This document shows, one piece after another, positions 8,202 to 18,122 of a stretch of 64,000 bases of DNA (positions within the stretch are counted from its first letter, which is position 1; each line of letters opens with the position of its first letter). The notes beneath the pieces are model-generated. The model saw nothing but the letters and a program-made list of their open reading frames with translations. It had not been told where the DNA came from and did not search any database. The stretch spans positions 806,001 to 870,000 of the forward strand of contig NZ_MZXV01000032.1 of NCBI RefSeq assembly GCF_003253745.1, given 5' to 3'. The translations under genes and the position numbers were made by a program. The DNA comes from Mesorhizobium kowhaii (GTDB taxonomy: Bacteria > Pseudomonadota > Alphaproteobacteria > Rhizobiales > Rhizobiaceae).

Positions 8202-9473
8202 TCAGTCGTCTCCTTCGACGACCCTCAGCCGGAGCTGTCCGGTTTTCGAATCGGCAACGCGGGCGCCTGTCTCGACTTTCGCGGCGGGAGGCCGTGATGT
8301 GGCGTCCGGGCTGGCCTCGCCGTCGGGCTGGGCGCCGAACTCCAGCGCCTCGATCTTCTGGCCACGCCTGGTCACCTTCGACGTCGAAACGAGGATGTCG
8401 TCGATGTCCTTGGCCGACTGGCCGAAATGGACCTGCAGCTTGCGCACCCGCTCGTCGACGCGCGCAACGTCCTCCATCAGCCGGATGACTTCGCCCTGGA
8501 TCAGATGCGCCTGTTCGCGCATGCGGGCATCCTTGAGGATGGCCTGGATGACCTGGATCGACAGCATCAGCAGCGACGGCGAGACGATGACGACACGGGC
8601 GCGGTGCGCCTTGTGGACGATGGCCTCGAAATTCTCGTGGATCTCGGCGAACACCGATTCCGACGGCACGAACATGAAGGCGGTGTCCTGCGTCTCGCCC
8701 TGGATCAGGTATTTTTCCGATATATCGCGGACATGGATCTCGATGTCGCGGCGGAAGGCCTGGGCAGCGACCTTCTGCAGGTCGGCGCCATCGGCGGCGC
8801 GGATGGCGTTCCAGGCTTCGAGTGGAAATTTGGCATCGATGGCCAGCGACGGCGCGCCATTCGGCATCTTCACCAGGCAGTCGGGCCGGCTGCCGTTCGA
8901 AAGCGTCGCCTGGAATTCATAGGCGCCATGCGGCAGGCCGTCGGCAACGATCGCCTCCATGCGCGACTGGCCGAAGGCACCGCGCGTCTGCTTGTTGGAG
9001 AGGATCGCCTGCAATTGCACGACCTGGCCGGCAAGCGACTGGATGTTGCCTTGCGCGACATCGATGATCGCCAGCCGCTCCTGCAATTTGGCCAGGCTTT
9101 CATGGGTGGATTTGGTCTGCTCGGTCATGGTCTGGCCGAGGCGGCCGGTCATGGCGTCGAGCCGCTGGCCGATGGACTGCGTCAGCTCCGCTTGCCGTGC
9201 CCCGAACACTTCGGCGATGGCGCCCATGCGGCCCTGCATCTCGGCCTGGCTTTGCAATATGCCGGCCATCCGCGCCTCGGCATCGCGGGCATGGTCGGCG
9301 GCTTCGGCAGCGGCAATGGCGCGCGCCTTGGCCGACCGCCACAGCGCGATGACAAGCGCCACGAACAGGCCAAGAAACAGCAATGCGCCGACGGCCAGCG
9401 CATGGCCGAGCGTGATCGTGGAGGCACCAAGCCGGGCGACAGGCTCCGAAAGGATGGATGTCAGATCATTCAT
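8202..9473 (-). CDS. rmuC: DNA recombination protein RmuC
   Basis: 423 aa from the ATG at 9473. An N-terminal membrane anchor (residues ~20-45) is followed by a long Ala/Glu coiled coil and then the RmuC core, with LVKMPNGAPSLAIDAKFPLEAW, YLIQGETQDTAFMFVPSESVFAEIHE and VVIVSPSLLMLSIQ segments. RmuC proteins limit inversion recombination at short inverted repeats and have a restriction-nuclease-like core. The C-terminal ~40 residues are low-complexity. Confidence 0.92.
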   Translation of the reverse strand: MNDLTSILSEPVARLGASTITLGHALAVGALLFLGLFVALVIALWRSAKARAIAAAEAADHARDAEARMAGILQSQAEMQGRMGAIAEVFGARQAELTQSIGQRLDAMTGRLGQTMTEQTKSTHESLAKLQERLAIIDVAQGNIQSLAGQVVQLQAILSNKQTRGAFGQSRMEAIVADGLPHGAYEFQATLSNGSRPDCLVKMPNGAPSLAIDAKFPLEAWNAIRAADGADLQKVAAQAFRRDIEIHVRDISEKYLIQGETQDTAFMFVPSESVFAEIHENFEAIVHKAHRARVVIVSPSLLMLSIQVIQAILKDARMREQAHLIQGEVIRLMEDVARVDERVRKLQVHFGQSAKDIDDILVSTSKVTRRGQKIEALEFGAQPDGEASPDATSRPPAAKVETGARVADSKTGQLRLRVVEGDD

Positions 9474-9576
9474 GTGGACAGCATAGCCGATTCGCGGGGC
9501 TGGCACAGATCAAAACGTGAACGAGCGCCAGGCGCACCGGTTGACGCTTTTCGCTGGAGGTCTTAGGTGGAACGCC

Positions 9577-10107
9577 ATGCCGATCAAGCCGCTCATCATC
9601 CTTCCCGACCCCATCCTGCGCCAGGTTTCCAAGCCGGTGGAGCGCGTCGACGCGCCGTTGCGCAAATTAGCCGACGACATGCTGGCGACCATGTATGACG
9701 CGCCCGGCATCGGGCTGGCGGCGATCCAGATCGGCGAACCCGTGCGCATGCTGGTGATCGATCTGGCCAAGGAAGACGAGACGCCGGCACCGCATGTCTT
9801 CATCAATCCGGAAATCCTGGAGAGCGCCGACACGCGCTCCGTCTACGAGGAAGGCTGCCTGTCGATCCCGGACTACTATGCCGAGGTCGAACGCCCGGCC
9901 GCCGTGCGGGTCAAATATCTCGACCGCGACGGCAAGCTGCAGGAACTCGAAGCCGAGGGACTGATGGCGACCTGCCTGCAGCACGAGATCGACCACCTCA
10001 ATGGTGTCTTGTTCATCGACCACATCTCGAAGCTGAAGCGCGACATGGTGGTGAAGAAGTTCAAGAAGCTGGCCAGGGACAAGGCGCCGGGCAAGCTGGT
10101 GGGATAG
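9577..10107 (+). CDS. def: Peptide deformylase
   Basis: 176 aa from the ATG at 9577. All three signature motifs are present: [17 protein letters not shown] and QHEIDHLNG, giving the metal ligands Cys, His, His and the catalytic Glu. The enzyme removes the N-formyl group from nascent proteins. The fmt gene follows after 5 nt, the usual def-fmt pair that respectively removes and adds the formyl group. The upstream in-frame ATG at 9517 would add 20 residues not usual in the family. Confidence 0.97.
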   Translation: MPIKPLIILPDPILRQVSKPVERVDAPLRKLADDMLATMYDAPGIGLAAIQIGEPVRMLVIDLAKEDETPAPHVFINPEILESADTRSVYEEGCLSIPDYYAEVERPAAVRVKYLDRDGKLQELEAEGLMATCLQHEIDHLNGVLFIDHISKLKRDMVVKKFKKLARDKAPGKLVG

Positions 10108-10112
10108 GGGAA

Positions 10113-11048
10113 ATGCCCCTTCGCGTCATCTTCATGGGCACGCCGGAATTTTCGGTGCCGACGCTGCGCGCCATCGCCGAGGCCGGACATGAGGTCGCCG
10201 CCGTCTATACGCAGCCGCCGCGCGCCGCCGGACGGCGCGGACTGGAGCTGACGCCGTCGCCGGTGCAGCGCGAAGCGGAGCGGCTGGGCATCGAGACGCG
10301 CACACCGGTATCGCTCAAAGGCGGGGCCGAGCAGGCCGCTTTCCGCGCCCTGCAGGCCGATGTCGCAGTGGTCGTCGCTTATGGCTTGCTGCTGCCGAAG
10401 GCGGTTCTGGAGGCACCCCGGCTTGGCTGTATCAACGGCCATGCCTCGCTTTTGCCGCGCTGGCGTGGCGCCGCGCCTATCCAGCGCGCGATCATGTCCG
10501 GTGACAGCGAAACCGGCATGATGGTGATGCGCATGGAAGAGGGTCTCGACACCGGCCCGGTGGCAATGGTTGAAAAATGCGCCATCGAACCCGATATGAC
10601 TGCCGGCGATCTGCATGATCGGTTGATGAGTGTCGGTGCTGCACTGATGGTGGAAGCGCTGGCGCGACTGGAAAGGAACACCCTGACATTTGCCCGCCAA
10701 GCGGTGGAAGGGGTGACCTACGCCAAAAAAATCGATAAATCCGAGACTCGCGTGGACTGGACTCGCTCGGCGAGCGCGGTCCACAATACCATTCGTGGCC
10801 TGTCACCCTTTCCAGGTGCCTGGTCCGAGATGGAAATTGGCGGCCGCCTGGAGCGGCTGAAACTGCTTCGCTCGACGCTGTCGCAAGGCGTCGGCGAGTC
10901 GGGAGGAATTCTCGATGACCGGCTGACGGTCGCCTGCGGGGCAGGCGCGATCAGTCTGGTCGAAGTTCAACGGGCGGGCGGAAGGCCCGCTGCCGCGTCG
11001 GAGTTCCTGCGCGGGGCCAAGATCGAAAAAGGAATGAAATTCTCATGA
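10113..11048 (+). CDS. fmt: Methionyl-tRNA formyltransferase
   Basis: 311 aa. The N-terminal formyltransferase domain begins [19 protein letters not shown] and carries the folate-site motif [19 protein letters not shown] with the catalytic Asn/His region. The C-terminal tRNA-binding domain ([14 protein letters not shown]...GLSPFPGAW) is complete. It uses 10-formyl-THF to formylate initiator Met-tRNA. It is 5 nt after def and overlaps the acetyltransferase gene by 4 nt (ATGA). Confidence 0.97.
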   Translation: MPLRVIFMGTPEFSVPTLRAIAEAGHEVAAVYTQPPRAAGRRGLELTPSPVQREAERLGIETRTPVSLKGGAEQAAFRALQADVAVVVAYGLLLPKAVLEAPRLGCINGHASLLPRWRGAAPIQRAIMSGDSETGMMVMRMEEGLDTGPVAMVEKCAIEPDMTAGDLHDRLMSVGAALMVEALARLERNTLTFARQAVEGVTYAKKIDKSETRVDWTRSASAVHNTIRGLSPFPGAWSEMEIGGRLERLKLLRSTLSQGVGESGGILDDRLTVACGAGAISLVEVQRAGGRPAAASEFLRGAKIEKGMKFS

Positions 11049-11554
11049 GCATGATGTCGATACGCGCGGCGACGCCGCGGGATCGCGAGGCGATCCGCCT
11101 CGTCGAGGAACACGCTTTCGGCCAGCAGGCGGAGGCCGGACTGGTCGACGCGCTGGTTACCGGCGGCGACGCCGTCGCCGAACTGGTGGCGGAAGAAGAC
11201 GGCCAGGTGGTCGGCCACATCCTGTTTTCGCGGCTGTTCGTGCAGAGCAGCGGCAAGAACTATGCGGCCGTGGCGCTCGCGCCGCTGGCGGTGGAGCCCT
11301 CGTTCCATGGCAGCGGCATCGGCGGCGCGCTGATCCGCGAGGCGCATATCCGCCTCAGGGATGCCGGCGAGACGCTGGCCGTGGTGCTGGGCGATCCGGC
11401 CTATTACAGCCGTTTCGGCTACAGCCATGCACGCGCCGACAAGTTCGAGAGCGAGTACCAGAGCGAAGCACTGCAGGCACTGGCCTGGGGCGATGCCCCG
11501 GAAGCCGGCAGGCTGGTCTACGCCTCGGCCTTCGGCTCGGCACTCGCCGCGTGA
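11045..11554 (+). CDS. GNAT family N-acetyltransferase
   Basis: 169 aa. The acetyl-CoA motif A is seen as [21 protein letters not shown], and the [10 protein letters not shown] segment is typical of the YhbS-like GNAT group. It is translationally coupled to fmt by a 4-nt overlap. Position after def-fmt suggests a link to protein N-terminal or translation chemistry, but the substrate cannot be told. A repeat block begins 14 nt after its stop. Confidence 0.88.
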   Translation: MSMMSIRAATPRDREAIRLVEEHAFGQQAEAGLVDALVTGGDAVAELVAEEDGQVVGHILFSRLFVQSSGKNYAAVALAPLAVEPSFHGSGIGGALIREAHIRLRDAGETLAVVLGDPAYYSRFGYSHARADKFESEYQSEALQALAWGDAPEAGRLVYASAFGSALAA

Positions 11555-11567
11555 ACGGCGACAGCCC

Positions 11568-11786
11568 TAAAACGCGTCGCGTTTGAACGGATTCAGGCGA
11601 CGCGCTTTGGGTTTTTGGTTTCATGCATGTCGTTTTCGCAAAACCGAGGCACTTTTGCGCGACATGCATTAGAGCCGGATGATTTCAGGCCGAATCGACC
11701 TGAAATCTGAATCCGCCTCTAACTCAAAGAGATAGAGCATGATGTCGTCCGAAAACTGCTTCACACCTTTCGGCATCATGCTCTAG
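11568..11786. repeat. Composite palindromic mosaic repeat abutting the truA start
   Basis: Contains, in order, module B (11568-11616, exact inverted copy of 4864-4911), module A (about 11620-11670, related to 4806-4853 and 28025-28132), an imperfect palindrome around 11672-11720, and module D (11734-11786, AGAGCATGAT...ATCATGCTCT, shared with 36884-36934). It fills the whole gap between the GNAT gene and truA and ends 1 nt before the truA ATG. Confidence 0.8.
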
Positions 11787-11787
11787 C

Positions 11788-12588
11788 ATGCCGCGTTTTC
11801 GCCTCGACATCGAATATGACGGCAGCCTGTTTGCTGGCTGGCAGCACCAGGCGGATCAGCCTTCGGTGCAGCAGGCGATCGAACAGGCGATCGAAAAATT
11901 CTGCGGCGAAGAGGTCAGGTTGCGCGCCGCCGGCCGCACCGATGCCGGCGTGCATGCGACCGCCCAGGTGGCGCATGTCGACCTCGTCAAGGCGTGGCCG
12001 GGCGACAAGGTGCGCGATGCCGTCAACGCCCATCTGCAGGCGGCCGGCGCGCGTGTCGCCGTCCTGAAGGCGACGGCCGTCGCCGACAGCTTCGACGCGC
12101 GCTTCTCGGCCACCGGCCGCCACTATCTCTACCGTATCCTCAACCGCCGCGCTCCTGCAGCGCTCGACAAGGGCAAGGTGTGGTGGGTGCCGAAACGGCT
12201 CGACGCCGACGCCATGCACGAAGCGGCAAAAGTCCTGCTCGGACGGCATGACTTCACCACCTTCCGCTCGACCCAATGCCAGGCCAACAGCCCGATCAGA
12301 ACGCTGGAGCGGCTGGATGTGAGCCGGGCGGGTGACCTGATCGAGGTGAAGGCTTCGGCGCGCTCTTTCCTGCACAATCAGGTGCGTTCGATGGTCGGCT
12401 CCCTCAAACGTGTCGGCGAAGGAGGCTGGACCGTTGCCGACCTGAAAGCGGCGCTCGAAGCGCACGACCGCGCCGCCTGCGGCCAGGTGGCGCCACCCGA
12501 CGGGCTGTTTCTCATTGGCGTCGATTATCCCGAGGGCGTCGATTACCCAGGCGTCGACTATCCGGAGATGAACCCGGAAAGGCTCTGA
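11788..12588 (+). CDS. truA: tRNA pseudouridine synthase A
   Basis: 266 aa. The catalytic Asp lies in [17 protein letters not shown]; the start [19 protein letters not shown] fits the family. It makes pseudouridine at tRNA positions 38-40. No Shine-Dalgarno is visible because repeat module D runs to the start codon. The C-terminus has an unusual tail with three short repeats of VDYP (residues ~247-262), which overlaps the 3' end of the convergent membrane-protein gene by 31 nt. Confidence 0.95.
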   Translation: MPRFRLDIEYDGSLFAGWQHQADQPSVQQAIEQAIEKFCGEEVRLRAAGRTDAGVHATAQVAHVDLVKAWPGDKVRDAVNAHLQAAGARVAVLKATAVADSFDARFSATGRHYLYRILNRRAPAALDKGKVWWVPKRLDADAMHEAAKVLLGRHDFTTFRSTQCQANSPIRTLERLDVSRAGDLIEVKASARSFLHNQVRSMVGSLKRVGEGGWTVADLKAALEAHDRAACGQVAPPDGLFLIGVDYPEGVDYPGVDYPEMNPERL

Positions 12589-13196
12589 GACCCGACATCG
12601 TCCGGCACGGTGATGCCGAGCAGCATCTGCAGGCCGAACAGCACCAACAGCGAGGCGATGAACATGCCGACAAAGACAGCGCTGCCGACGGCTGGGCCTC
12701 TGCCGATGGTGGCGTTGGTCATGCGCCAGGTCAGCACCATAGACAGGGCAAACAACAGCAGCGACACGGCACTTGATATCTGGTTTGCCGACGACAGGAA
12801 AAGCCTGATCAGCGCCGAGGGCAGCATCAGCCAGGCGGTGATGGCAGAGGCCCAGTTGCTGGCAACGACATAGTGGACGAAGCGGCCGCCAATGCCGGCG
12901 CGCGGCGCGACCAGGGCCAAAACGACGAGCGGCAGCACCCAGGAGCCGATATCGACCGTCGCCAGGCGCACCAGCATGCTGAAGCGCCCGGCGAAGGCGT
13001 CGGGATCCCCGATCTCGTTGGCGATGCCGACCCAGCCGACGATCAGCGCCGGCGCCGCAACGATAATGGCGAAAAAGGAATTCCAAAAGCCGTCAGCCGA
13101 CAGGTCGAGCAGGCGCAGGCCGTCGGCCTTGCCGAGCATCAACCGCCAGGCGCCCGTCAGCGAAGCTTGGGTTTCGTCGGCCGAAAGCATGCTCAT
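12558..13196 (-). CDS. Conserved membrane protein of unknown function
   Basis: 212 aa from the ATG at 13196, which overlaps the dapE stop (ATGA). About five hydrophobic helices: ~40-60, ~85-110, ~120-140, ~148-165 and ~180-205. No recognised motif; the hydrophobic pattern and the N-terminal [17 protein letters not shown] could fit a Yip1-like or YIP-type fold. Translational coupling to dapE suggests co-expression. It runs 31 nt into the truA 3' end on the opposite strand. Confidence 0.75.
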   Translation of the reverse strand: MSMLSADETQASLTGAWRLMLGKADGLRLLDLSADGFWNSFFAIIVAAPALIVGWVGIANEIGDPDAFAGRFSMLVRLATVDIGSWVLPLVVLALVAPRAGIGGRFVHYVVASNWASAITAWLMLPSALIRLFLSSANQISSAVSLLLFALSMVLTWRMTNATIGRGPAVGSAVFVGMFIASLLVLFGLQMLLGITVPDDVGSQSLSGFISG

Positions 13197-14386
13197 CCCT
13201 GCCCGAACCAATCTTCGATGAAGCGCTGGTAGATTTGCGTCAGCGTTTCAAGATCGGCAATGGCGACGCGCTCGTCGACCATGTGCATGGTCTTGCCGAC
13301 CAGGCCGAACTCGACCACCGGGCAATAATCCTTGATGAAGCGTGCATCCGAGGTGCCGCCCGAGGTCGACAGCGTCGGCTCCTTGCCGACTGCCGACTTG
13401 ATCGAGCCGCGGAGCGTTTCGATCAGTCTGTCGTCGCGGGTCAGGAAGACATGGCTCGGCCGGTCGCGCCAGACCAGGTCATAGTCGACCGGTGTCTTCT
13501 TGCCTTGCCGGTACTTCTTGCGCCTGGCCGCCTGATCGAGCCGGTTGTGGATCTCGGCCTGCACGGTCTCAGCCGTCCAGGTGTCGTTGAAGCGGATGTT
13601 GAAGGTCGCGGTCGCCTTGGCCGGGATGACGTTGGTGGCCGGATTGCCGACATCGATGGAGGTCACCTCCAGATTGGTCGGCTGGAAATCCCTGGTTCCC
13701 TTGTCGAAGACAGGATGCAGCAAGGCGTCGACCAGGCCCATCAGGCCGCGCACCGGATTGTCGGCAAGCTGCGGGTAGGCGACATGGCCCTGACGGCCAT
13801 TGACGGTCACGGCGCCGGACATCGAGCCGCGGCGGCCGATCTTGATCATGTCGCCAAGCGCGTCCGGGTTGGTCGGCTCGCCGACGATCGAGGCATCCCA
13901 TTTCTCACCCCTGGAAGCCGCCCATTCAAGCAGCTTGACCGTACCATTGATGGCCGGCCCTTCCTCGTCGCCGGTGATCAGCAGCGAGACCGAACCTTTC
14001 GGGCCGCCATTGTTCTCGACATGGCGCGCCACGGCGGCGATGAAACAGGCAATGCCGCCCTTCATGTCGACGGCGCCACGGCCATACATCTCGCCATTGG
14101 CGATTTCGGCGCCGAAAGGCGGATGCGTCCAGGCGGCTTCGTCGCCGACCGGCACCACGTCGGTATGGCCGGCGAACATCAGATGCGGGCCGTTGCCGGA
14201 ACGCCGCGCATAGAGGTTCTCGATATCCGGCGTGCCACCTTCCGAAAACACCGGCCGATCGACCAGGAAGCCGAGCGGTTTCAGCATCGTCTCCAGCGCG
14301 GTCAGCGCGCCGCCTTCGGCGGGCGTCACCGAAGCACAACGGATAAGGGCGGCGAGGTTTTCGGCGGGATCGGTCGGCAGCGTCAT
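13193..14386 (-). CDS. dapE: Succinyl-diaminopimelate desuccinylase
   Basis: 397 aa from the ATG at 14386 (family-like start [22 protein letters not shown]). Metal-site motifs of the M20 family are present: [22 protein letters not shown], and [11 protein letters not shown] with the catalytic Glu. Residue lengths and the dimerisation domain match DapE. It performs the succinyl-removing step of lysine/DAP synthesis. dapD lies 2.7 kb away on the same strand, so the pathway genes are near but not in one operon. Confidence 0.95.
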   Translation of the reverse strand: MTLPTDPAENLAALIRCASVTPAEGGALTALETMLKPLGFLVDRPVFSEGGTPDIENLYARRSGNGPHLMFAGHTDVVPVGDEAAWTHPPFGAEIANGEMYGRGAVDMKGGIACFIAAVARHVENNGGPKGSVSLLITGDEEGPAINGTVKLLEWAASRGEKWDASIVGEPTNPDALGDMIKIGRRGSMSGAVTVNGRQGHVAYPQLADNPVRGLMGLVDALLHPVFDKGTRDFQPTNLEVTSIDVGNPATNVIPAKATATFNIRFNDTWTAETVQAEIHNRLDQAARRKKYRQGKKTPVDYDLVWRDRPSHVFLTRDDRLIETLRGSIKSAVGKEPTLSTSGGTSDARFIKDYCPVVEFGLVGKTMHMVDERVAIADLETLTQIYQRFIEDWFGQG

Positions 14387-14502
14387 GGCAAAAGCGATAG
14401 TCGAAAGCGGAGGGCCTGTCACGGCCAGACATAAGGGCCAGTGATGGCGCCGACATTATGGTTTTCATGTCGTATAGTTTGCGGCCGGTGCGGAGCGACG
14501 GG

Positions 14503-15546
14503 ATGGCAAACGCGGACAGAAGGATCGTCATTGCCGGCGCCGGCAGCATCGGCTGCTATGCCGGCGGCTGCCTGGCGCTTGCCGGGCGCCGGGTGATCCT
14601 GCTGGCCCGGCCGCGCATCGAGGCGGCGTTGCGGCAGCGCGGATTGCGGGTCAGCGACCTCCAGGGCCGCGACAGCATGATCGCGCCTGACGCGCTTGTC
14701 GTCACCGCCGATCCGGCTTTCGCCCTGCCTCAGGCGGACGTGATCCTGGTCACGGTCAAGAGCGGCGCGACGCAGGACATGGCAGACCTCATCAGGGCCC
14801 ACGCCCGCCGCGATGCGGTGGTGGTCAGCCTGCAGAACGGCGTCGACAATGCCGACGGGCTGCGCGCTGGGCTCGACGGCCGAACGGTGCTGGCCGGCAT
14901 GGTGCCGTTCAATGTGGTGCAGTCCCCGGACGGCGAGCTGCCGCTGCGTGCGCACCGCGCCAGCGACGGCAAGGTGATGGTCGAAGACCGCGATGCCGGC
15001 CTGGTCGGCCTTCTCGGCGTCGAAGGGTTTGCGGTCGAAGCCCATGGCGACATGAAGGCCGTGCTGTGGGGCAAGCTGCTGGTGAATTTGAACAACGCGC
15101 TGGTGGCGCTGTCGGACCTGCCGCTGGCGAGAGAACTTGCCGACCGGCGCTGGCGGCTGATCCTGGCCGGCCAGATCGACGAGGCGCTGGCGGCTATGAA
15201 AGCGTCCGGCATCGAGCCGGCGCAGATCGCCGGCTTGCGGCCGGCACTGCTGCCGAAGGTGCTCAGGCTGCCGGACTGGCTGTTCAGGCTGCTGGCGCGG
15301 CGCATGCTGGCGATCGACCCGCAAGCGCGCTCGTCGATGTGGGACGATCTCCAGCGCGGCCGGCAGACGGAGATCGGCGAATTGCAAGGGGCAGTGCTCG
15401 GCCTCGCTGAAAAAACCGGTACGCCGGCGCCTCTGCTGAGGAGCGTCAGCGCGCTGGTGCGCGCGGCGGAATTGGCGCGGCTTGGCTCGCCGGGCCTGAC
15501 GCCGGAGCAGGTTGTTGCGCCGCCGACTGGCCGTCGATCAACGTGA
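14503..15546 (+). CDS. 2-dehydropantoate 2-reductase family protein
   Basis: 347 aa from the ATG at 14503 (GGAG 8 nt before). Rossmann NAD(P) motif IVIAGAGSIGCYAGG at the start. The catalytic Lys is in the LWGKLLVNLNNALVAL segment (KxxxN), and the C-terminal ketopantoate reductase helix bundle follows (residues ~180-330). PanE makes pantoate for CoA; paralogues of other substrates are common, so panE itself is not certain. Its last 101 nt overlap the convergent membrane-protein gene. Confidence 0.87.
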   Translation: MANADRRIVIAGAGSIGCYAGGCLALAGRRVILLARPRIEAALRQRGLRVSDLQGRDSMIAPDALVVTADPAFALPQADVILVTVKSGATQDMADLIRAHARRDAVVVSLQNGVDNADGLRAGLDGRTVLAGMVPFNVVQSPDGELPLRAHRASDGKVMVEDRDAGLVGLLGVEGFAVEAHGDMKAVLWGKLLVNLNNALVALSDLPLARELADRRWRLILAGQIDEALAAMKASGIEPAQIAGLRPALLPKVLRLPDWLFRLLARRMLAIDPQARSSMWDDLQRGRQTEIGELQGAVLGLAEKTGTPAPLLRSVSALVRAAELARLGSPGLTPEQVVAPPTGRRST

Positions 15547-16222
15547 TCTTCTGCCAGATTTTCCGCGACAGGTTGGACGCCAGGTTTTCGATGTCGTTGA
15601 CGCCGTCGATGACCACGTCGTCATTGACCGACTGTGCGAACAGTGCCGCGATCTTGCCGGTGATCGACAGCATTTCGGAGCAATAGTCGAGGTAGCGCGC
15701 CAGGTCGGCGGCATTGGTGATGCGGGCCGGCGAGTGCGAGGTCGGCTTGAAATTGACCGAAAGGGCAGCCGGATCCTTGGTCAGCTGGTGCATGTCGATG
15801 ACATGGATCAGCGACCGCAGGCCGTGCAGCTGGCGAAACACCCGCTTGCGCTTGATGCGCTCCTCGGTGCGGATCAACGCCAGGAAGCCGAGCACAGCAA
15901 GGATCATCATGTTGATCGTGGCTTCGATGCCTTGCACCGACTGAACCGCATCGTCGGCCTGGGAGATGTGAATAAGCGGCAGGATGGTGCCGACGAACAG
16001 GAAGATCAGCGCGCCGGCGACGACGGCGGCGACGATGAGCCCGCGCAGCCACCAGATCGGCGCTTCGAGCGCTTGAGCCGCCTTGGCAAGATCGCGTGAT
16101 AGCGACACCAGTTCGGCGGCGACGCCGCGCAGTCCGGCGTCGGGAAAACGCTCGGCGACGCGGCCCTCCAGCCGTTCGGCGGTGTCGATGATCAGTTTCG
16201 GATCAAGCGTGCGGTAGCGCAT
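15446..16222 (-). CDS. Two-helix membrane protein of unknown function
   Basis: 258 aa from the ATG at 16222 (GAGGG upstream). Two strong membrane helices near residues ~60-85 (LRGLIVAAVVAGALIFLFVGTIL) and ~108-125 (MMILAVLGFLALI), then a soluble, mostly helical region with HGLRSLIHVIDMHQLTKDP. The tail is Ala/Pro-rich and overlaps the 3' end of the ketopantoate-reductase-like gene. It is the third gene of a minus-strand run with two DUF805 genes. No family recognised with confidence. Confidence 0.72.
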   Translation of the reverse strand: MRYRTLDPKLIIDTAERLEGRVAERFPDAGLRGVAAELVSLSRDLAKAAQALEAPIWWLRGLIVAAVVAGALIFLFVGTILPLIHISQADDAVQSVQGIEATINMMILAVLGFLALIRTEERIKRKRVFRQLHGLRSLIHVIDMHQLTKDPAALSVNFKPTSHSPARITNAADLARYLDYCSEMLSITGKIAALFAQSVNDDVVIDGVNDIENLASNLSRKIWQKITLIDGQSAAQQPAPASGPASQAAPIPPRAPAR

Positions 16223-16235
16223 GTCCGATCGGCCC

Positions 16236-16628
16236 TCAGGGTTGGTCCGGCTCGTTGGTGCGCCGGCCATAGCGGTTGGGTCCAGGCTGCCCTGGAAACA
16301 GGCACAACACAAGGAAGGCGACGATCGAGACCACCGGCACGAACAGGATCAGCGCGGCAATGCCCGGCTTGTCGAGGTCGTGCAGCCGTTTGACAGCCAG
16401 CACGATGTTCGACCACAGCGAGGCTATGAAGGCGATGAAGAAGATGAACGACCACATGTTGCTCTCGGCCGAGCCTTCCGGCACCAGCGTGAAGCGGTAG
16501 AGCGGAAAGGCCTGTATGATGGCAACGAGCAACCCGCCAAGAAAATAGGCCGCGCGACTGACGCGGCCCGAGGTTTTGAAGAAAAGCCAGGTGAGATCTG
16601 ATCTGTCAGGCAAGCGGGTCCGGTCCAT
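16236..16628 (-). CDS. DUF805 domain membrane protein
   Basis: About 130 aa. DUF805 hallmarks: FKTSGRVSRAAYFLGG near the start, VLAVKRLHDLDKPGIAAL in the middle, and the GPNRYGRR ending. Four membrane helices. The chosen ATG at 16628 lies inside the end of the upstream DUF805 gene; a GTG at 16640 is another possible start. Tandem with a second, divergent DUF805 paralogue. Confidence 0.85.
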   Translation of the reverse strand: MDRTRLPDRSDLTWLFFKTSGRVSRAAYFLGGLLVAIIQAFPLYRFTLVPEGSAESNMWSFIFFIAFIASLWSNIVLAVKRLHDLDKPGIAALILFVPVVSIVAFLVLCLFPGQPGPNRYGRRTNEPDQP

Positions 16629-16968
16629 ATTGATTGGCACCCCTGGCGCCTTCGAGAATGCCGCATTCCACCAGAAACCAGATCGCGCCGATGAAAGGCA
16701 CCAGCATGATCAGGCTCCACCAGCCCGACTTGCCGCGATCATGCCAGCGCTTGGCGTAGACCGCGAGTGCGAAATAGATCGAGGCCAGCGCGGCGAGGAT
16801 GCCGATGATACCGATCTGGGCGCCGCTGGCGGTGGTGATGCGTGTCCCCAGGATCGCATCGAGAATGAAGGCAACGATACCAATGGCGAAAAAGACCCCG
16901 ACTGCGGCCCAGAATTTGGCACGATTGATGCGACCGTCGAAACTCGTCAGCAGATATTTCCAGTCCAT
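16606..16968 (-). CDS. DUF805 domain membrane protein
   Basis: 120 aa from the ATG at 16968 with a strong GGAGGGG ribosome site. Motifs FDGRINRAKFWAAVG, VYAKRWHDRGKSGWW and the GANQYGPDP end are textbook DUF805. Four helices predicted. Its 3' end overlaps the start of the next DUF805 gene by about 23 nt, indicating one transcript. dapD lies 75 nt upstream on the same strand. Confidence 0.9.
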   Translation of the reverse strand: MDWKYLLTSFDGRINRAKFWAAVGVFFAIGIVAFILDAILGTRITTASGAQIGIIGILAALASIYFALAVYAKRWHDRGKSGWWSLIMLVPFIGAIWFLVECGILEGARGANQYGPDPLA

Positions 16969-17042
16969 GTCCACCCCTCCGTGTTGAACCAGCGCGACGG
17001 ATTGTCGCGCCGGCGGGAAGGTGCGCTCGCTTTGCGCAAAGA

Positions 17043-17897
17043 TCAATCGCGCAGCAATTCGTTGATCGAGGTCTTGGACCGGGTCTTGGCGTCGACGCGC
17101 TTGACGATGACGGCGCAGTAGAGGCTTGGGCCCCAGTTTTCGCCTGGCACGTTCTTGCCCGGCATCGTACCGGCCACCACGACGGAATTCGGCGGCACTT
17201 CGCCGTAGAAGACTTCGCCGGTAGCGCGGTCGACGATCTTGGTCGACTGGCCGATGAAGACGCCCATGCCGAGCACCGAGCCTTCGCGCACGATGCAGCC
17301 TTCGACCACTTCCGAGCGCGCGCCGATGAAGCAATTGTCCTCGATGATGGTGGGGCCTGCCTGCATCGGCTCCAGCACGCCGCCGATGCCGACGCCGCCC
17401 GACAGATGCACATTCTTGCCGATCTGGGCGCAGGAGCCGACCGAGGCCCAGGTGTCGACCATGGTGCCGCTGTCGACATAGGCGCCGACATTGACGAAGG
17501 ACGGCATCAGCACGGCGCCCGGCGCGACGTAGGCGGAGCGGCGCACGATCGACGACGGCACGGCGCGGAAGCCCGCCTTCTCGAAGTCGACGGCGCTCCA
17601 GCCGTCGAACTTCGACGGCACCTTGTCCCACCACACGGCCTGGCCCGGACCACCCTTGATGATCTCCATCGGGTTGAGCCGGAAGGACAACAGCACGGCC
17701 TTCTTCAGCCACTGGTTGACGTGCCATTTGCCGTCGGCCTGCCGCTCGGCGACGCGGGCGGTGCCGCGGTCGAGCAGGTCGAGCGCCGACTGGATGGCAT
17801 CGCGGGTTTCGCCGCGCGTCGCCGTCGAAATCGCGTCGCGTTCCTCGAAGGCCTTCTCAATGGTCTTTTCGAGGCTCGCCAGATCGGGCTTCGACAT
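17043..17897 (-). CDS. dapD: Tetrahydrodipicolinate N-succinyltransferase
   Basis: 284 aa, the standard DapD size. The N-terminal helical region ([16 protein letters not shown]) is followed by a left-handed beta-helix of hexapeptide repeats: [54 protein letters not shown]. It succinylates tetrahydrodipicolinate in the DAP/lysine pathway, two steps before DapE. The downstream DUF805 pair may be co-transcribed. Confidence 0.97.
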   Translation of the reverse strand: MSKPDLASLEKTIEKAFEERDAISTATRGETRDAIQSALDLLDRGTARVAERQADGKWHVNQWLKKAVLLSFRLNPMEIIKGGPGQAVWWDKVPSKFDGWSAVDFEKAGFRAVPSSIVRRSAYVAPGAVLMPSFVNVGAYVDSGTMVDTWASVGSCAQIGKNVHLSGGVGIGGVLEPMQAGPTIIEDNCFIGARSEVVEGCIVREGSVLGMGVFIGQSTKIVDRATGEVFYGEVPPNSVVVAGTMPGKNVPGENWGPSLYCAVIVKRVDAKTRSKTSINELLRD

Positions 17898-17993
17898 GAA
17901 TTCGCTCCATTACCAAGCTGTTAAGGGGCTGCGCCTTAACCTGTTTTGAAAGTCGCGGACCCCTGGCAGGCTTTGCCTGCCTGGGTCTTTGCA

Positions 17994-18043
17994 TGTAGCA
18001 GGTTCTTGTCGCAAAACCGCCGGACACTTTTGCGGAACCTGCT
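17994..18043. repeat. Palindromic repeat (module A variant)
   Basis: An AGCAGGTTC...GAACCTGCT palindrome with internal GTCGCAAAACCGCCGGACAC, matching the core of the module-A elements at 4806 and 28025. It lies in the 225-bp gap between dapD and the LOG-family gene. A separate strong hairpin (GGCAGGC-TTT-GCCTGCC) precedes it at about 17965-17981. Confidence 0.65.
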
Positions 18044-18122
18044 TATGTTAAGGCTCAATGAGGGTCAATCGCGGCTGCGTCATGGGACGGCGCAACTGAA
18101 GAATTCGGACGGGTAAGCAATT

